Source: Solen grandis
Lineage: Eukaryota; Mollusca; Bivalvia; Adapedonta; Solenidae
Assembly: GCA_021229015.1 (NCBI GenBank)
Contig: CM037781.1
Coordinates: forward strand, 69,090,173-69,154,172
Length of the DNA: 64,000 nt
Reading direction: 5' to 3'
Below the pieces are notes generated by a model that saw only the letters and a list, made by a program, of their open reading frames with translations, was not told the DNA's origin and did no database searches. How positions within the stretch are numbered: position 1 is the first letter of the stretch; every line of letters starts with the position of its first letter. Shown here in pieces: positions 11,216 through 22,233 of the stretch. The position numbers were made by a program, and so were the translations under genes.

Positions 11216-12250
11216 TTTTAGCTCACCTGAGCACAACGTGCTCAATGTGAGCTTTTCTGATCGCCTTTTGTTCGTCATCCGTGCGTCCGGCGTCAACAAT
11301 TTGCTTTAAACAACATCTCCTCATGAACCGCTGAAAGGATTTTGACCAAACTTCACAGGAATCATCCTTATGATGCCCTCTATCAAAGTTATTCAGATTG
11401 GTTAAAAAAGTAGGTCACAGGAGCTAAAAATAGATTTTAAAAATGCAAACTTTGAAAATCTTCTTCTGCAAAACTGCAAGGCCTAGAGCTTAGATATTTG
11501 GTATGTTGCATCATCTTATGGGCCATTACCAAGATTGTACAAATCATAGCCCTACGGTGATAAATGCCCCCCGCACCAGGGGTCACTTGTTTTACAAAGT
11601 TATATAGGAAAAATCTTTAAAAATCTTATTCTATGAATCCATTAGGCTTAGAGCTTAGATATTTGGTATGTAGCATCATCTAATGGTTCATTACCAAGAT
11701 TGTTCAAATCATGACCCTATGGTGATAAATGCCCTGCACCATGGCTCACTTATTTTACATAGATTTAAATAGGAAAAACTTTAAAAATCTATTTCTATGA
11801 ATCCATAAGGCCTAGAGCTTAGATATTTCATATGTAGCATCATCTAATGGTTCATTACCAAGATTGTTCAAATCATAGCCAAACGGAGATAAATGCCCCC
11901 GCAATAGGGGTCACTTGTTTTACATAGTTATATAGGAAAATCTTTAAAAAAAATCTTCTACTATGAATCCATAAGGCCTATAGCTTAGATTGTTGGTATG
12001 TAGCATCATCTAATGGTTCATTATCAAGATTTTCAAAATGGTGGCCCTTTGGAGATAAATGACCCCGCACTAAGTCTTCTCCTCTGAAACCATAAGGCTC
12101 AGTGCTTATATACTTGGTGTGTAGTATTGTCAGGGCTAAAATGTTTAAGATTGAGTTATATCAGAATTCTTGTCTGTTTAAAAACCTTGTAATCAGTTGT
12201 AGCAATGGTACTCAGGTGAGCGTTTCAGGGCCATCATGGCCCTCTTGTTT
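11216..12250 (+). mobile_element. Short interspersed element D, complete
   Basis: Left end TTTTAGCTCACCTGAGCAC with hairpin partner GTGCTC. Right end CAGGTGAGCG, GGGCCATCATGGCCC, TCTTGTTT. The interior has about four units of roughly 190 bp, each with AGGCCTAGAGCTTAGATAT and GCATCATCTAATGG, then a GGGGTCACTTGTTTTACA boundary. The same units occur at 22234 and 35507. It sits inside a TGTCACATAAACATTTATTT-type minisatellite found on both sides. Confidence 0.9.
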
Positions 12251-12475
12251 CATGTATATCATCAAAACACAAATGGTCACAAAAACATTTATTTTCTTCA
12301 TCATAACACAAATACATTTATTTTTTCATGTACTCCATCATAATAAATTGTCACATAAATATTTATTTTTTCATGTTCTTCATAAAACAAATTGTCACAA
12401 ATATTTTTTCATGTTCTTCATCATAACTAAATGTCACGTCAACATTTGTCATGTGCTTCATCATAATCAATACAT
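12251..12475. repeat. AT-rich minisatellite with TCATGTTCTTCATCATAA words
   Basis: About five diverged units of 40-55 bp share GTCACA, ACATTTATTTT and TTCATGT-CTTCATCATAA. Related words lie just before the element at 11216 (11170-11215), so that element split the array. Open frames through it on the plus strand are by-products of the repeat. Confidence 0.75.
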
Positions 12476-12581
12476 CTAAACTCCATATATTAATATATAT
12501 CTGTATACAAAACAGTGTTGCAAATGTCATCTCCTATATACAAGAGTCAGGTGCTTTGTTTTCAGTCCATAAAACAACCAT

Positions 12582-13556
12582 TTATATCAAGATTCTCCGA
12601 GCCTTCATTGCCTTCCATTTCTTAAATGCTGCCCCAAAATCAAAATTGACCAAACCAGGACCATTAATGGAAATCATCATGAGGTCATTTAGCCTTGACA
12701 CAGCAAGAGAATTTCTGAGATTAGTTTTGATGAGGTTCTGCTTACTGAAACCTCTCTCACACTCAACAGTGGAAACCGGGGCCACGAGTAACCTCCCAGC
12801 TGCCTCAGAAGCAGCTGGGTACACATCCTTGTGTCTAAGTGCGAAATTGGCCATATCCTTAGTGGAGGTGACTGACTTATTGCCATTTTCATGGCTGGCA
12901 TGAGCAAAGCTTAAAAAGCATGACAGTTCATCCCTGCTACCTTCCACCCCAACAGTGGCCAGGTAATCATTAACCACATCAATTTCAGTGCATTTGGCAG
13001 CTTTACTGACAGAGGGATTGAAGAAGTTGCTTAGAGAAGTGAGAATAGAACAATCCTCATTATCAGAAAACCTGTCATGGAGACTTTTGATAACACCAGA
13101 AACAAACTGGTCACACACCTTAACCGCCTCATCTCTTTGTTTCAAACTATCCCTTATTGTGTGAAAAACAAAAGTGACCAGCCCATCAGCATCAGTCTGG
13201 GGCTTTAAAGGAACCTGAGAAAGAAATTCACTAAGCCTGTGACCATTCTTTTTGACCTGCAATTCATTAACTGAATCAATGGTTGACCTGAGCAGTGGGG
13301 TAACTTCTGTGAAATCTAGATCCTGCTTCTGATACATCTTTGACAAGATTGTCAGGGGCTTTAAAACATCACAAAGAAAATGAACCACATACAGAAACTT
13401 GAAGCAGGTAAGTGACTTATGGAGGCTCAGTGTCTTTCCTGAACTCTCCTCAAGGAATACCGAAATCAAACTTGCATAGTTGCTGACCATAGCAGAGACT
13501 GACCCTTCAAAGCTGAGCCACCGTGTATGAAACACTTCCTTAAACCGTGAACTTAG
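12582..13556 (-). pseudogene. hAT-superfamily transposase, C-terminal part
   Basis: A 317-codon open stretch covers the DDE core end and C-terminal dimerisation domain of a hAT transposase. Near the start is FHTRWLSFEGSV, typical of the ZNF862/C17orf113-like hAT group. Near the C-terminus is VSTVECERGFSKQNLIKT, followed by LNDLMMISINGP, the conserved hAT dimerisation block. The frame has no stop in this part and ends at TGA-free sequence to 12582. The N-terminal half, including BED finger and first catalytic residues, is absent. The open frame extends slightly upstream to about 13556, where TTTAAG could be an acceptor. It may be a fossil transposon or an exon of a transposase-derived gene. 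The clean frame favours recent decay or selection. Confidence 0.8.
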
Positions 13557-13856
13557 AGAAAAACCCCAAAACCCGAATAACAGAAAAGAGATCCCTATGT
13601 GTCACCTATGTTTACAGCAAGTGATACAAAAATGTGTGTTAAAAACTGTTGGTTCTACAAATTACTTTTCAAACTGACAAATTTTCTTTCATACTTAGAA
13701 ATATCAGGTTCTGTCAAATTGAAAGATTGACACCTTTTCTCAACATTCACAATGTTTGTGAGTGCAAACTATCTAAAGTCTTCTATGGTATTGTATTATT
13801 TTTTTTTTGTCATAAGGGCAATATTTGCCGAAATTAGCAAAGATTATCTTTTTTTA

Positions 13857-14190
13857 TACGCCCATCTTAAGATGGGGCGTATTATGTGAACACTCATGGC
13901 GGGCGGACGGACGGGCGTGGAACATTTGTTGTCCGGGTTCTTACTTCAATACCGTTGGCCCAATCTTTTTCAAACTTTCCACACATGTGCATGGCCATAA
14001 TATCTCGGATGAGTTCGATATCCAGCATTATCGCGTGAATGACTTAGAAGTTATGGCCCTTGATGTACACAAAATACTTGAAATTGTGATTGTCCGGGCT
14101 CTAACTTCAATACAGTTTGCCAATTTCTTTTCAAAGTTTTCACACATGTGCATGACCATAATATCGCGGATGAGTTCAATACCCCTGCGA
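13857..14190 (+). mobile_element. Short repeat beginning with an ATACGCCCATC palindrome
   Basis: It starts ATACGCCCATCTTAAGATGG followed by GGCGTATTATG, a self-complementary end. CGGACGGACGGGCG and two tandem units of 162 bp follow, beginning TGTCCGGGTTCTTACTTC at 13929 and TGTCCGGGCTCTAACTTC at 14091. No protein is encoded. The 38414 and 19328 repeats are of similar style but not the same family. Confidence 0.7.
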
Positions 14191-14440
14191 GGAATTCTAG
14201 AATTATTCTAGAACAGATTCTAGAAGATAGTTCTAGAATAGTAATTGAACTCTAAATGGCAGTTCTAGAACTAAATGTTCAAGAACTTTCTCTAGAACTT
14301 CTTCTATAACCCAGTTCTAGTTCAAGAATTGTTCTAGAATTCTGGAAAAGTTCTTGATAATTATACTAATATAATTTATTCCATACACTGTCCTTTGAGA
14401 AAGTTCTTGAATATTAAGTTCTTGAACTGCCATTACTTAT
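14191..14440. repeat. TTCTAGAA palindrome cluster
   Basis: Perfect TTCTAGAA occurs at 14195, 14206, 14218, 14231, 14263 and 14332, with TTCTGGAA at 14340. Many partial forms (TTCTTGAA, TTCAAGAA, CTAGAACTT) follow to 14440. TTCnnGAA is the core of heat-shock elements, but simple palindromic repeat growth could also give this. Confidence 0.8.
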
Positions 14441-14715
14441 AATGACTGCTGCACCAGATTCTATGTATTTGGTTGTTTTACACAATTTTCAAGAAAACAA
14501 AATTCAAGTGTTATATCTCACATTATTGTCGATCACAAATGTAACTGGCTGATCTACAATATTTATAGTACCTTTTTAAAAAAATTGTGAGCCCCAGAAG
14601 GCATAATGAAATTTACCTTGCTTGTTATTGCAGGTAAAACTTTAAAACACAGACTACGGGATATGGCAATAGCTCCCTGAACATTTGTAGTGGCTAGTGC
14701 TTTGTAGGGGTTAAG

Positions 14716-15882
14716 TCACTTTTTCATCCCTACGAAGCACTTTCTGCTGGTTTTCAAACTTCTTATGGNNNNNNNNNNNNNNNNNNNNNNNNNNNNNNNN
14801 NNNNNNNNNNNNNNNNNNNNNNNNNNNNNNNNNNNNNNNNNNNNNNNNNNNNNNNNNNNNNNNNNNNNGCCGAAATAGGGTCCCCTTGTGTACAGCCTCG
14901 CTCTATAGTAAAAGAAATTGATAAAAAAACATTTAGTTGTACACATACTTCGGTATGATATAAAAACAAATGTACCATTTTCTAAACATTTCACCAAAAT
15001 TGAAAAAAGATAGGGTTTCTCAATGAAATTAGACGATAAAGAATCAAATGCTTTTTCAAAATCAGTAGGCATCACTAAACCAGACATGTTATGGTCTTCA
15101 CAGTATTTCATTATATCATAAACTAGTCTTGTATTTTCTCCTATAAATCTATCTTTTATAAAACCTGTTTGATCAAATGATATCAAGGAATTTAAAACTT
15201 TTTTCAATCTATTTGCTATACATGTAATAGAACCCAATTTTATATTCCTAGAAAAAGAGTTTGAAACAAAAGCATGGTTTAATGCTCTAACAACAAATTT
15301 TCCTATTTTATTCCAAAAAACTTTATAAAAATTACTAGTAAAACCATCACAGCCAGGACTTTTGTCATTCTTCATGTTTTTTTAAAGTATTAGTTACTTC
15401 TGTATAACTTAACAATCCTTCTAGATTATTAACTTGATCAATTTTTAATTTGTTACAATGATTTAACTCCCTTTCAAGATCAAAATCTTGAGTTATGTTT
15501 CTTTTACTAAATAATGATTTGTAAAAAACTGACGTTTCTTCTAATATGTCATTCTGGTTATAACTTTTTTTACCATCTTCTTTTTCAATATAAGGAATAG
15601 ACTTGCTAGAAATATGTTGTTTTTCTAAGTTACAGAAATATTTAGTAACTTTTTCCCCATTTTCTATCCAATTTGATCTAGATCTTATAAAAAACCCCAA
15701 TTTTTTTTTATTAACCTTTCTTTATTTTCATTTGTCAAGTTAGATTCTAATTCTAAAATCTCTGCTTCTAATTTTACTAATTTTTTTTCCTTTACTTTAT
15801 AACTTGAATAAGCAATAGTTTTGCCTCTAATTTCCATTAACAATGTTTCTAGGAATAATTGATCGTCAATAATAAACTGTAC
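14716..15882 (-). pseudogene. L1/Tx1-type LINE reverse transcriptase fragment
   Basis: Reading down the minus strand, a pre-RT linker comes first with LFLETLLMEIRGKT, RSRSNWIENGEK and TKYFCNLEKQ, typical of the L1/Tx1 clade. The RT follows with MKNDKSPGCDGFTSNFYK, FDQTGFIKDRFIGEN, motif A TDFEKAFDS near 15050 and GCTQGDPIS near 14880. About 30 residues are missing between GSITC and ANRLKK. There are frameshifts at about 15690, 15370 and 14990. The gap at 14769-14868 falls just after GCTQGDPIS and hides the place where the catalytic DD box should be. After the gap only about 15 codons remain. The N-terminal endonuclease is replaced by another LINE (15883-17200). Confidence 0.85.
14769..14868. 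other. Assembly gap of 100 N
   Basis: Exactly 100 N inside the LINE reverse transcriptase. Confidence 0.99.
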
Positions 15883-17200
15883 ATTGGAACTTACTTTTTC
15901 TTTGATCAGTTTTTGCAGTAATAATGTTCTATTTATTTTATCAAACATTTTTTTCCCAATCCAAAAATGCTACATAAAGTTTCTTTTTTTCTGCTAAGGA
16001 TTTTGTTATTAATGCGTGTAGTATAAAAATATTGTCTATAGTTGATTTTTCTTTTTGAAATCCAAATTGATTGTCTATAATAGTTTCATGTTTCTGTGCT
16101 CACTTGCTTAATCTGTTGTACAGTAATTTTGAATATATTTTTGATAGAATATTATTGAGAGTAATCCCTCTATAATTTTTTGCGTCATCTATATTACCAC
16201 CTTTAAATATTGGTACTAAAATACCGTGTTCCCAGTCTTTGGGGAAAATGCCATCATTAAACATTTTATTATAAAGTTGAAGTAAAAATGGTGAAAAAAT
16301 ATGAAAGGAGCATTTAAATATTTCTGCTGTTAGTTTATCTGTGCCAGGGCTTTTAGAATTATTTTGTTCCATAACGGTCTGTTTCAACTCTGATAACGTA
16401 AAATCATTATTCAAATCGATGTCAACAGAGTCTGTTTCAGTTATATATTCAACAATATCGTCATTATTAAGGTCTTCTGGTTCCGATCCATATAAATCAT
16501 TAAAATGATCATATAACTCTTTTGTATTTAATAATAAAGATTCATTTTTATTTTTATGATATTGAGAACGTATTTTTTTCCAAAACTGTTTTGGATTAGT
16601 TCTAGACAGTCCTGATATCTTAAGACTCTCTGTTTTTATAAAACTTCGTTAGCTTTTACGTTTAATTGCATTGTATGATTTCTTACTATCTCGAAATAAT
16701 GTTTTGTTTTCTGTATTTTTATGTCTAATATATGCATTTCTTGCTTTATTAAATTTTTTCCTTGCATCTTGACAGTCTTTATTAAACCATTTTTTATTGC
16801 GTATACAGTTTTCATTATTAATTTCACAGCTCCTATTGTTTTTCCTTTCCTTCCCGAATACACTAAACGCGTGTTCTTGAATGAGATTCGTAAAATCACT
16901 GACAGATTTATTTATATCCTCTGTGTTTATATAGGTAGCTATACGCTGTAATGACTCAATATTTTCCAACAGTTTTGTGTTGAAGTATTCCACGCTTTCT
17001 TCGTTCCATGCTATATATAAATTAGGGGCGGGGCTTTCGTTAATTTCAGTTTTAGTGTTATTGCAAAAAGTATTTTCTTTTAAACAAAAATGAATTGCAT
17101 TATGATCTGAGAATTCATTAGAAGGCATTATTTCAAAGGTTTCAATTTTTGAAAAGTTATTGTAGGAAGTTAAAAGATAATCAACTACACTAGAACCCTA
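15883..17200 (-). pseudogene. Second non-LTR retrotransposon: endonuclease end and RT front
   Basis: From 17200 down, the C-terminal part of an AP-type endonuclease is seen (SSVVDYLLTS, then SDHNAIHF, the conserved catalytic SDH). A lysine-rich linker follows with NKKWFNKDCQDARKKFNKAR. The RT front shows KSPGTDKLTAEIF, DAKNYRGITLNNILSK, NQFGFQKEKSTIDN and motif A AFLDWEK with FDKINR near 15950. Lesions are a frameshift near 16645, TGA near 16102 and a frameshift near 15950. At about 15882 the protein passes directly into the unrelated L1/Tx1-type fragment, so RT motifs B and C are lost. The clade is not assigned. Confidence 0.8.
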
Positions 17201-17898
17201 AATTAAACACTAAATTACCACTGACATCCCTTTAGATTAACGTAAACAAAAAATTCTGCTCGATTCTGTTACGATTCAATTCTCATACGTTCGATTTGCT
17301 TGGCTGAACTGAAATTATAAAGATGTTTTTTATTCTTCAGTTAAGTTCATCGGAAGGTCCTGTTTGACACTTTTACAAAAAGTATGAAATATAAGTCATT
17401 TAAACAAAGCAACATCTTCGACTGCAGTGAAATGAAGCTCAATAGATAGAGGTATCAGCTTCTGTGGAAGCTTTGTTCTGTCTAAATGTCTCATATTTCA
17501 TACTTAACACAAGTAAGAGACTATTTAAAACTTAACTTGTCTAGCTTCATCCTTAAAGCAAAGTGGGGACCATCTTTGAGTTACATGTAAACATCTTGAT
17601 ACACAATTATAACAAAATGAGGACTCAATTGGAATTACACACATCCTGGTTCATTGTTTGTACAAAGTGTGGACTATCTTTGAGTTACATGTCAACTTAT
17701 CACATAATGTCTCCATGGCATGCTCATGTTGCCACCTTTTACATCTCTCTGTCGAAGACTAAGTGTATTCTGCATGAGTATTTAGTAAGCACTAAAATGC
17801 TGTATAGTTGGTATAATCAATACATAGAGAGTTGTGGCTTGCAGTGCTGAAAGTTTAAAAGGTTGAGATAAAGTATCACATAACCATATTTTATCCAT
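17201..17898. other. Unassigned DNA with a 104-bp direct repeat
   Basis: No gene seen. A 27-bp word with ATCTTTGAGTTACATGT occurs at 17560 and 17664, each after AAAGTG-GGAC. Similar AAAGTGGGGACTATATTG words recur near 27030-27200. Confidence 0.55.
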
Positions 17899-17902
17899 TT
17901 TT

Positions 17903-18156
17903 AAACACCCGAAGGGCGGTATTATGTTATGACGCTGGTCGTCTGTCCGTCCGTCCGTTAGCAATTTTGAGTCCGCTCTGTATCTTCTGAACCCCTTGAA
18001 AGAAATTGAAACTATTTGACAGAAATGTTAACGAAACTGAGATGTGATGTGCAGAATATTGGTTTTGAATGGCTCGGTTCAAGGTCACTGTCACACTTGA
18101 AGGACAAACCTCATATCTTGGCATATAGTGCCCCGCTTCATCAGAGCTCTTGTTGT
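17903..18156 (+). mobile_element. Short repeat, GTCCGTCCGTCCG type
   Basis: It starts ACACCCGAAGGGCGGTATTA and runs through GTCTGTCCGTCCGTCCG. It then passes CTTGAACCCCTTGAA-like words and ends CATCAGAGCTCTTGTTGT. The layout (GC-rich start with CGTCC repeats, short hairpin plus CTTGTT at the end) parallels the other short elements, but the sequence is its own family. Confidence 0.6.
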
Positions 18157-18470
18157 AATTAATTGAGCAGTTTATTTCATGTTTAGATTTATTGGACTTT
18201 TTTTTTACATAATATTGTTGCAGTGGCAGATGGAAGAACTGGTAAAACGATGTGGAGGAGAATATTTTTCAAATTTTCAACGTAATACCACGCATGTCAT
18301 TATGTATGAAGGTACAGTTGTAATATTTATGCTTTTCCTAATGAGAAATTGAAAATAATTCAATTTCACACGAAATGGATTATACAGATTGTGAATGTTC
18401 ACTTTTTAAATTTTTCATTTCACTTGGTTCATGGCCAAACTTTCTCTTAAAATATCTTCACTTAAAACCC

Positions 18471-18730
18471 AATCACCCCTCCATGAACACCATAGCCCAT
18501 GATCAGGCCGTACAAAACCCCAAATCACTAATTGTTGCAAATGCTTTCAGTTCGTCTATTTACAAAAATAGCAAAGTAAACAAAACCTTCAAAAATCCCC
18601 AAAATTATATACATTTTAAAAGTAACAAACCTTGTTTATCGTATGAAACAAACACAGTTTTCATAAATATCCACAAAACAGAAGCAAATAAACATGATTT
18701 TGTTAATATTCTGAGAAATTGTATTCCTTG
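18471..18730. repeat. Interspersed repeat R1, copy 1
   Basis: The stretch from TCACCCCTCCATGAACAC to CTGAGAAATTGTAT is repeated in the same orientation at 31073-31322 with scattered substitutions. The 118-codon open frame here is therefore part of a repeat and not a gene. Confidence 0.8.
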
Positions 18731-18805
18731 AAACAGTTTTTATTACAACTAGAAATTTATATTCTTGTTATAAAGACAAATTGCTGTCTTCAAGGACAAA
18801 ATTGT

Positions 18806-18968
18806 TAGTGGCTATGGTGTAGTGGTTAGGACATTGGACCCAGTATCCCGGTTCCTACCCCGTCTGAACACAGTTTTAGTGCTTAAACAAGACTATTCAC
18901 TGCACATTGCTTTGGTAAGCTTCTAGCTGAATACTGGTCCTACCTAGTAAGGAGAGTTGAGTACTTGT
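18806..18968 (+). mobile_element. tRNA-headed SINE
   Basis: The A-box-like TGGTGTAGTGGTTAGGACA is followed by B-box-like CGGTTCCTACCCC 35-40 bp later, the spacing of a polymerase III promoter. The acceptor stem does not pair like a functional tRNA, and an unrelated tail follows. This supports a SINE and not a tRNA gene. Confidence 0.65.
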
Positions 18969-19327
18969 TTTCTAATTGACTATAAATAAATTGGTTTCAT
19001 CAAGCTAAGGACAGAATTCATTATATTAGACATAAAGTTTCTAGAATAGTTTTGTTTCAAGTCTTTTTGAATTGGTCGGACATAATCATCACAAGAGTGC
19101 CTCGGTATCCATGTGTGTGGGGCACATCCAGGCAGCCGTGTCTGCATTAACTCCATTATGCAATGAAGGGATTTGATATTGTACAAATAGCAATCAAAAT
19201 GGAAACGTCACACTTAGAACCTAAAAGTTAACTTCAGTTACTTTGTTTTAGACCTTTTCATTTTGCATTGATTGGTCGATTACAATTTCATAATATTATT
19301 GAGCAACATGACAGGATGTGTATCATA

Positions 19328-19824
19328 ATCCTTTATACCCCCACAACAAAGTTTGGGGGGGGGGGGGTATACTGGAATCGGGTTGTCCGTCTGTCCGTCC
19401 GTAGACACAAGTTTGTCCGCGCTTCTTCTCCTATAGTTTTTTGCCAATTTCACTGAAACTTTACAGGGATCCTTCCTATTATATGAAGTTGTGCACCTGA
19501 ATTTTTATGTTGTCCATCATTATTTCCAGAGTTATGCCACTTTGAATTTTTTGCTATATGGAATATAAGGGAAAAATCTTGTCCGGCTTCTTCTCTACAG
19601 TTTTTGCCAATTTCGCTGAAACTTTACAGGGACCCTTCCTATTATATGAAGTTGTGCACCTGCAATTTTTATGTTGATCCATCTAGTATTTCCAGAGTTA
19701 TGCCACTTTGATTTTTTTATTTTTGCTATATGTAATATAAAGTGAAAAATCTTGTCCGTGGATGGTGGGGAATGCGGTGTGTGGGGCGTATTTGTTAGCC
19801 TTTGGCTTACAATTCTAGTTTTTT
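19328..19824 (+). mobile_element. Short element with Helitron-like 3' end
   Basis: The left end ATACCCCCACAACAAAG with GTTTGGGGGG-TATA can fold. CGTCCGTCCG-type words and two units of about 180 bp follow (CTATAGTTTTTTGCCAATTT and CTACAGTTTTTGCCAATTTC). The right end is GTTAGCC-TTT-GGCTTAC, then AATTCTAGTT. A short hairpin followed by CTAGT fits the CTRRT rule of Helitrons. No helicase is present. Confidence 0.6.
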
Positions 19825-19999
19825 CATGAAAATACTAAATAACTGCAGCACATTTAGTATGTGTGGTGAGATAAAGGTATTTTTTAAGTTGTAGTAAGGG
19901 ATTACTTTCCCAGGGTTTGGTAGAAGAGTTGTGTGGGTGATGCGGCTCAGAGGTCAATTATTTTATTTTTTTTATTTTTTTTATTTATTGATTTTTTGG

Positions 20000-20510
20000 A
20001 TATTTATGGGTCATACATACAGTGTTCTGCAAAAGGATGCGGCATTGGTGCATCAAAATTTTCCATTGCGCAAAGAAAAATTCTCTAGGAGTCCTCGAAG
20101 GGTACACTTGACTTAAATCGACCGACTTCTCTAGTAAGAATTTACAGTGTGTGTTTTCATTCGAAATTTTCTTTCTTATATGATACATATCGATTTTTCT
20201 AATATGCCTATATCTTTAGCAAATAAGCTGCCCTTTTTGCTTATATATGGTTATGGTGTAATTGAATCGCCGGTTCATGTTGAAAATTGCACCTAAAGTT
20301 TCGACATTTACTTTAGAACATATAGTAAATTAACTTAGAGTCGTCTTACCTATAAAACACAACATTGATGGAACACGCGCTTGTTTTATGCATCAAGCAA
20401 TCTAATTGGCTGAACACATATAGCCGTCCAATCACAAGCTGTGTAACAAGTCGCATTGATGTTGTAATCATGGCGTCTGATTCTAGTGGCAGTCAAAAGT
20501 GAAATCACAA
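20000..20510 (+). repeat. Interspersed repeat R2, copy 1
   Basis: Words such as GGATGCGGCATTGGTGCATC, TTCTCTAGGAGTCCTCG, ACAAGTCGCATTGATGTTG and ATGGCGTCTGATTCTAGTGG recur in reverse complement at 37700-38070. The last word opens a frame MASDSSGSQK, followed at once here by a stop. This looks like the 5' end and first codons of a mobile element. Confidence 0.7.
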
Positions 20511-20757
20511 GTTTTTTTTAATATTTTAAAATATCAAAGTAAGAAACTGAAGCTATAAGTACTGTGTAAATACTGTCTGTGAACTGATTATGTTTACTTT
20601 CCTGTCAGTTAATAATTCTTGCTGTAGCATGATATATTAGCAGGATGCTTATTTTCAATTTTGCAGAAGTTGCAACGTATTGACAGATTAACTGGAAATT
20701 GTTCACATTTTTTTTTTTGTTTTATATATATTTGTCAAAGAATGTTATTAATAAAAT

Positions 20758-20894
20758 AACTTGGAACGGGTCAAAGTCTAGGTCACTTAGTAAAATATAT
20801 TTAAACACTTTTAGATGTCACATCTTTCGTACGCATGTCTAACATAGCAACCATACTCAGGTGAGCGACACAGGGCCACCATGGCTTCTTGTTT
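20758..20894 (+). mobile_element. 3' fragment of short interspersed element
   Basis: GGTCAAAGTCTAGGTCACTT is followed by CAGGTGAGCGACACAGGG, CCACCATGG and CTTCTTGTTT, the end of the 144-bp-unit subfamily. It is heavily 5' truncated. Confidence 0.75.
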
Positions 20895-21487
20895 GTCATT
20901 TTGCACAAATACCACATACAAAGACCAGTGATTGCCTAGATTGCAAAAGTTTAAAAATATTTACTCCCTGCTGAAACATAATAAACCTTTGCTGCTGAAT
21001 AAACACTGGTTATCATGTTAAATTAGGGTGATAAATTTAGTGTCTATCTATAACCTTTTTAATAAGGATATAGCAATTTACTTTTGATATACCTGCACAT
21101 TACATCTCTGAGAATGTACTAGAATGGAAACGGAGTTGTATAATTTTCTCTACATTCAGCTTTGAGGTGTTTTTCTATTGTAGATGGGACCAGTGTAAAC
21201 AGAGATTTGCCTTTGATTGTTTAAGTAATTTCACCATCTTGGACACTGAGCAGTATTAAGAAAATCTGATTGGCCCATAAACTGACCTTGTTACAGTAGA
21301 CAGTAAACATATGGGTTGCCAAAAACATTGTGTATTGTGCATATGTAGTTTGTATTTCTATTGTATCGTATTGTATGGTATCGTATATACATATATTTGT
21401 TCTATCGCATTGTACTGGTTCTCTTGCTTTCTACATTGCATTGTTTGGTATCGCACAGCACTTTGCATACAATGTAATTGTTTAACC
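20895..21487. other. AT-rich unassigned DNA
   Basis: No gene or repeat recognised. GTATGGTATCGTAT-like words near 21370-21460 recur loosely. Confidence 0.5.
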
Positions 21488-21489
21488 AT

Positions 21490-21533
21490 GTACTCAGGTG
21501 AGCGATCTAGGGCCATTATGACCCTCTTGTTTT
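21490..21533 (+). mobile_element. Solo 3' end of short interspersed element
   Basis: Only the terminal module CTCAGGTGAGCGATCTAGGG, CCATTATGACCC and TCTTGTTTTT is present. Confidence 0.7.
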
Positions 21534-21971
21534 TTAGCCCTTACCTATTTGATTAAAAAATGTAACTCAGTGTAGCTAATAAAAGTTTCTTTCTTCAGAC
21601 AAAATAAGGACTAAACAGTTTGAGTTGTAATTTGTGTAAAAATGACCAAAATGAGGACCTTCTTTTGGCATTTGTCATAATGATTATGCCATTGTTTACG
21701 TAATTGTTTGTTAAAGAAAACACAAGAATGGGCAAAGCATTACTTACTCAAATGAATTAAATGAATACATTTGGAAAATTTGTGTTTATTGAGAAAAAAA
21801 ATATGATAGCTTAAGTGGTTAATAGAAACCATTTCATAATGCTTTCCCTGTTAATCCAAAAGAATTGTTATCCTGTTGTAGCTATAAGCAAGGTGCTGAC
21901 ACTTGATTTATATTCTTTTTAGTTGGTGTATGTTAGGATTAGCTATTTCATTTTCAGTCACTTAACCAGTT

Positions 21972-22130
21972 ATTAGTCCCCTACCAGTTTCATGAAACGA
22001 AGGCAGTATGGAGATTATGAACATCCTTTTATTTTCCTATGTTGAAAAACCTGGTTGCTATGGCAACAAATAGACTAAAAATGTGGCAAATATAGCAATA
22101 TTCATAGGGGGTACTAACTAGTAGGAGACT
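21972..22130. repeat. Short repeat starting TTAGTCCCCTACCAG
   Basis: A left end TTAGTCCCCTACCAGTTTCA and a right end GGGGGTACTAACTAGTAGGAG are loosely complementary and frame GTTGCTATGGCAACA. The style is that of other non-coding short elements here. Weak. Confidence 0.4.
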
Positions 22131-22233
22131 TTTGTGTTGCTTGCAATACTTTGATAATTGCATGTTTATTACAGTATTACACAATATTTGTCAAAAAAAA
22201 ATAAAAATTATAAGCCGAATTATTTTCACATTG

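Noticed and set aside
13825..14211. 128-codon plus-strand frame
   Set aside because: It lies entirely in the ATACGCCC short repeat with 162-bp tandem units.
18375..18731. 118-codon plus-strand open frame
   Set aside because: Most of it is repeat R1, which occurs again at 31073-31322 with stops.
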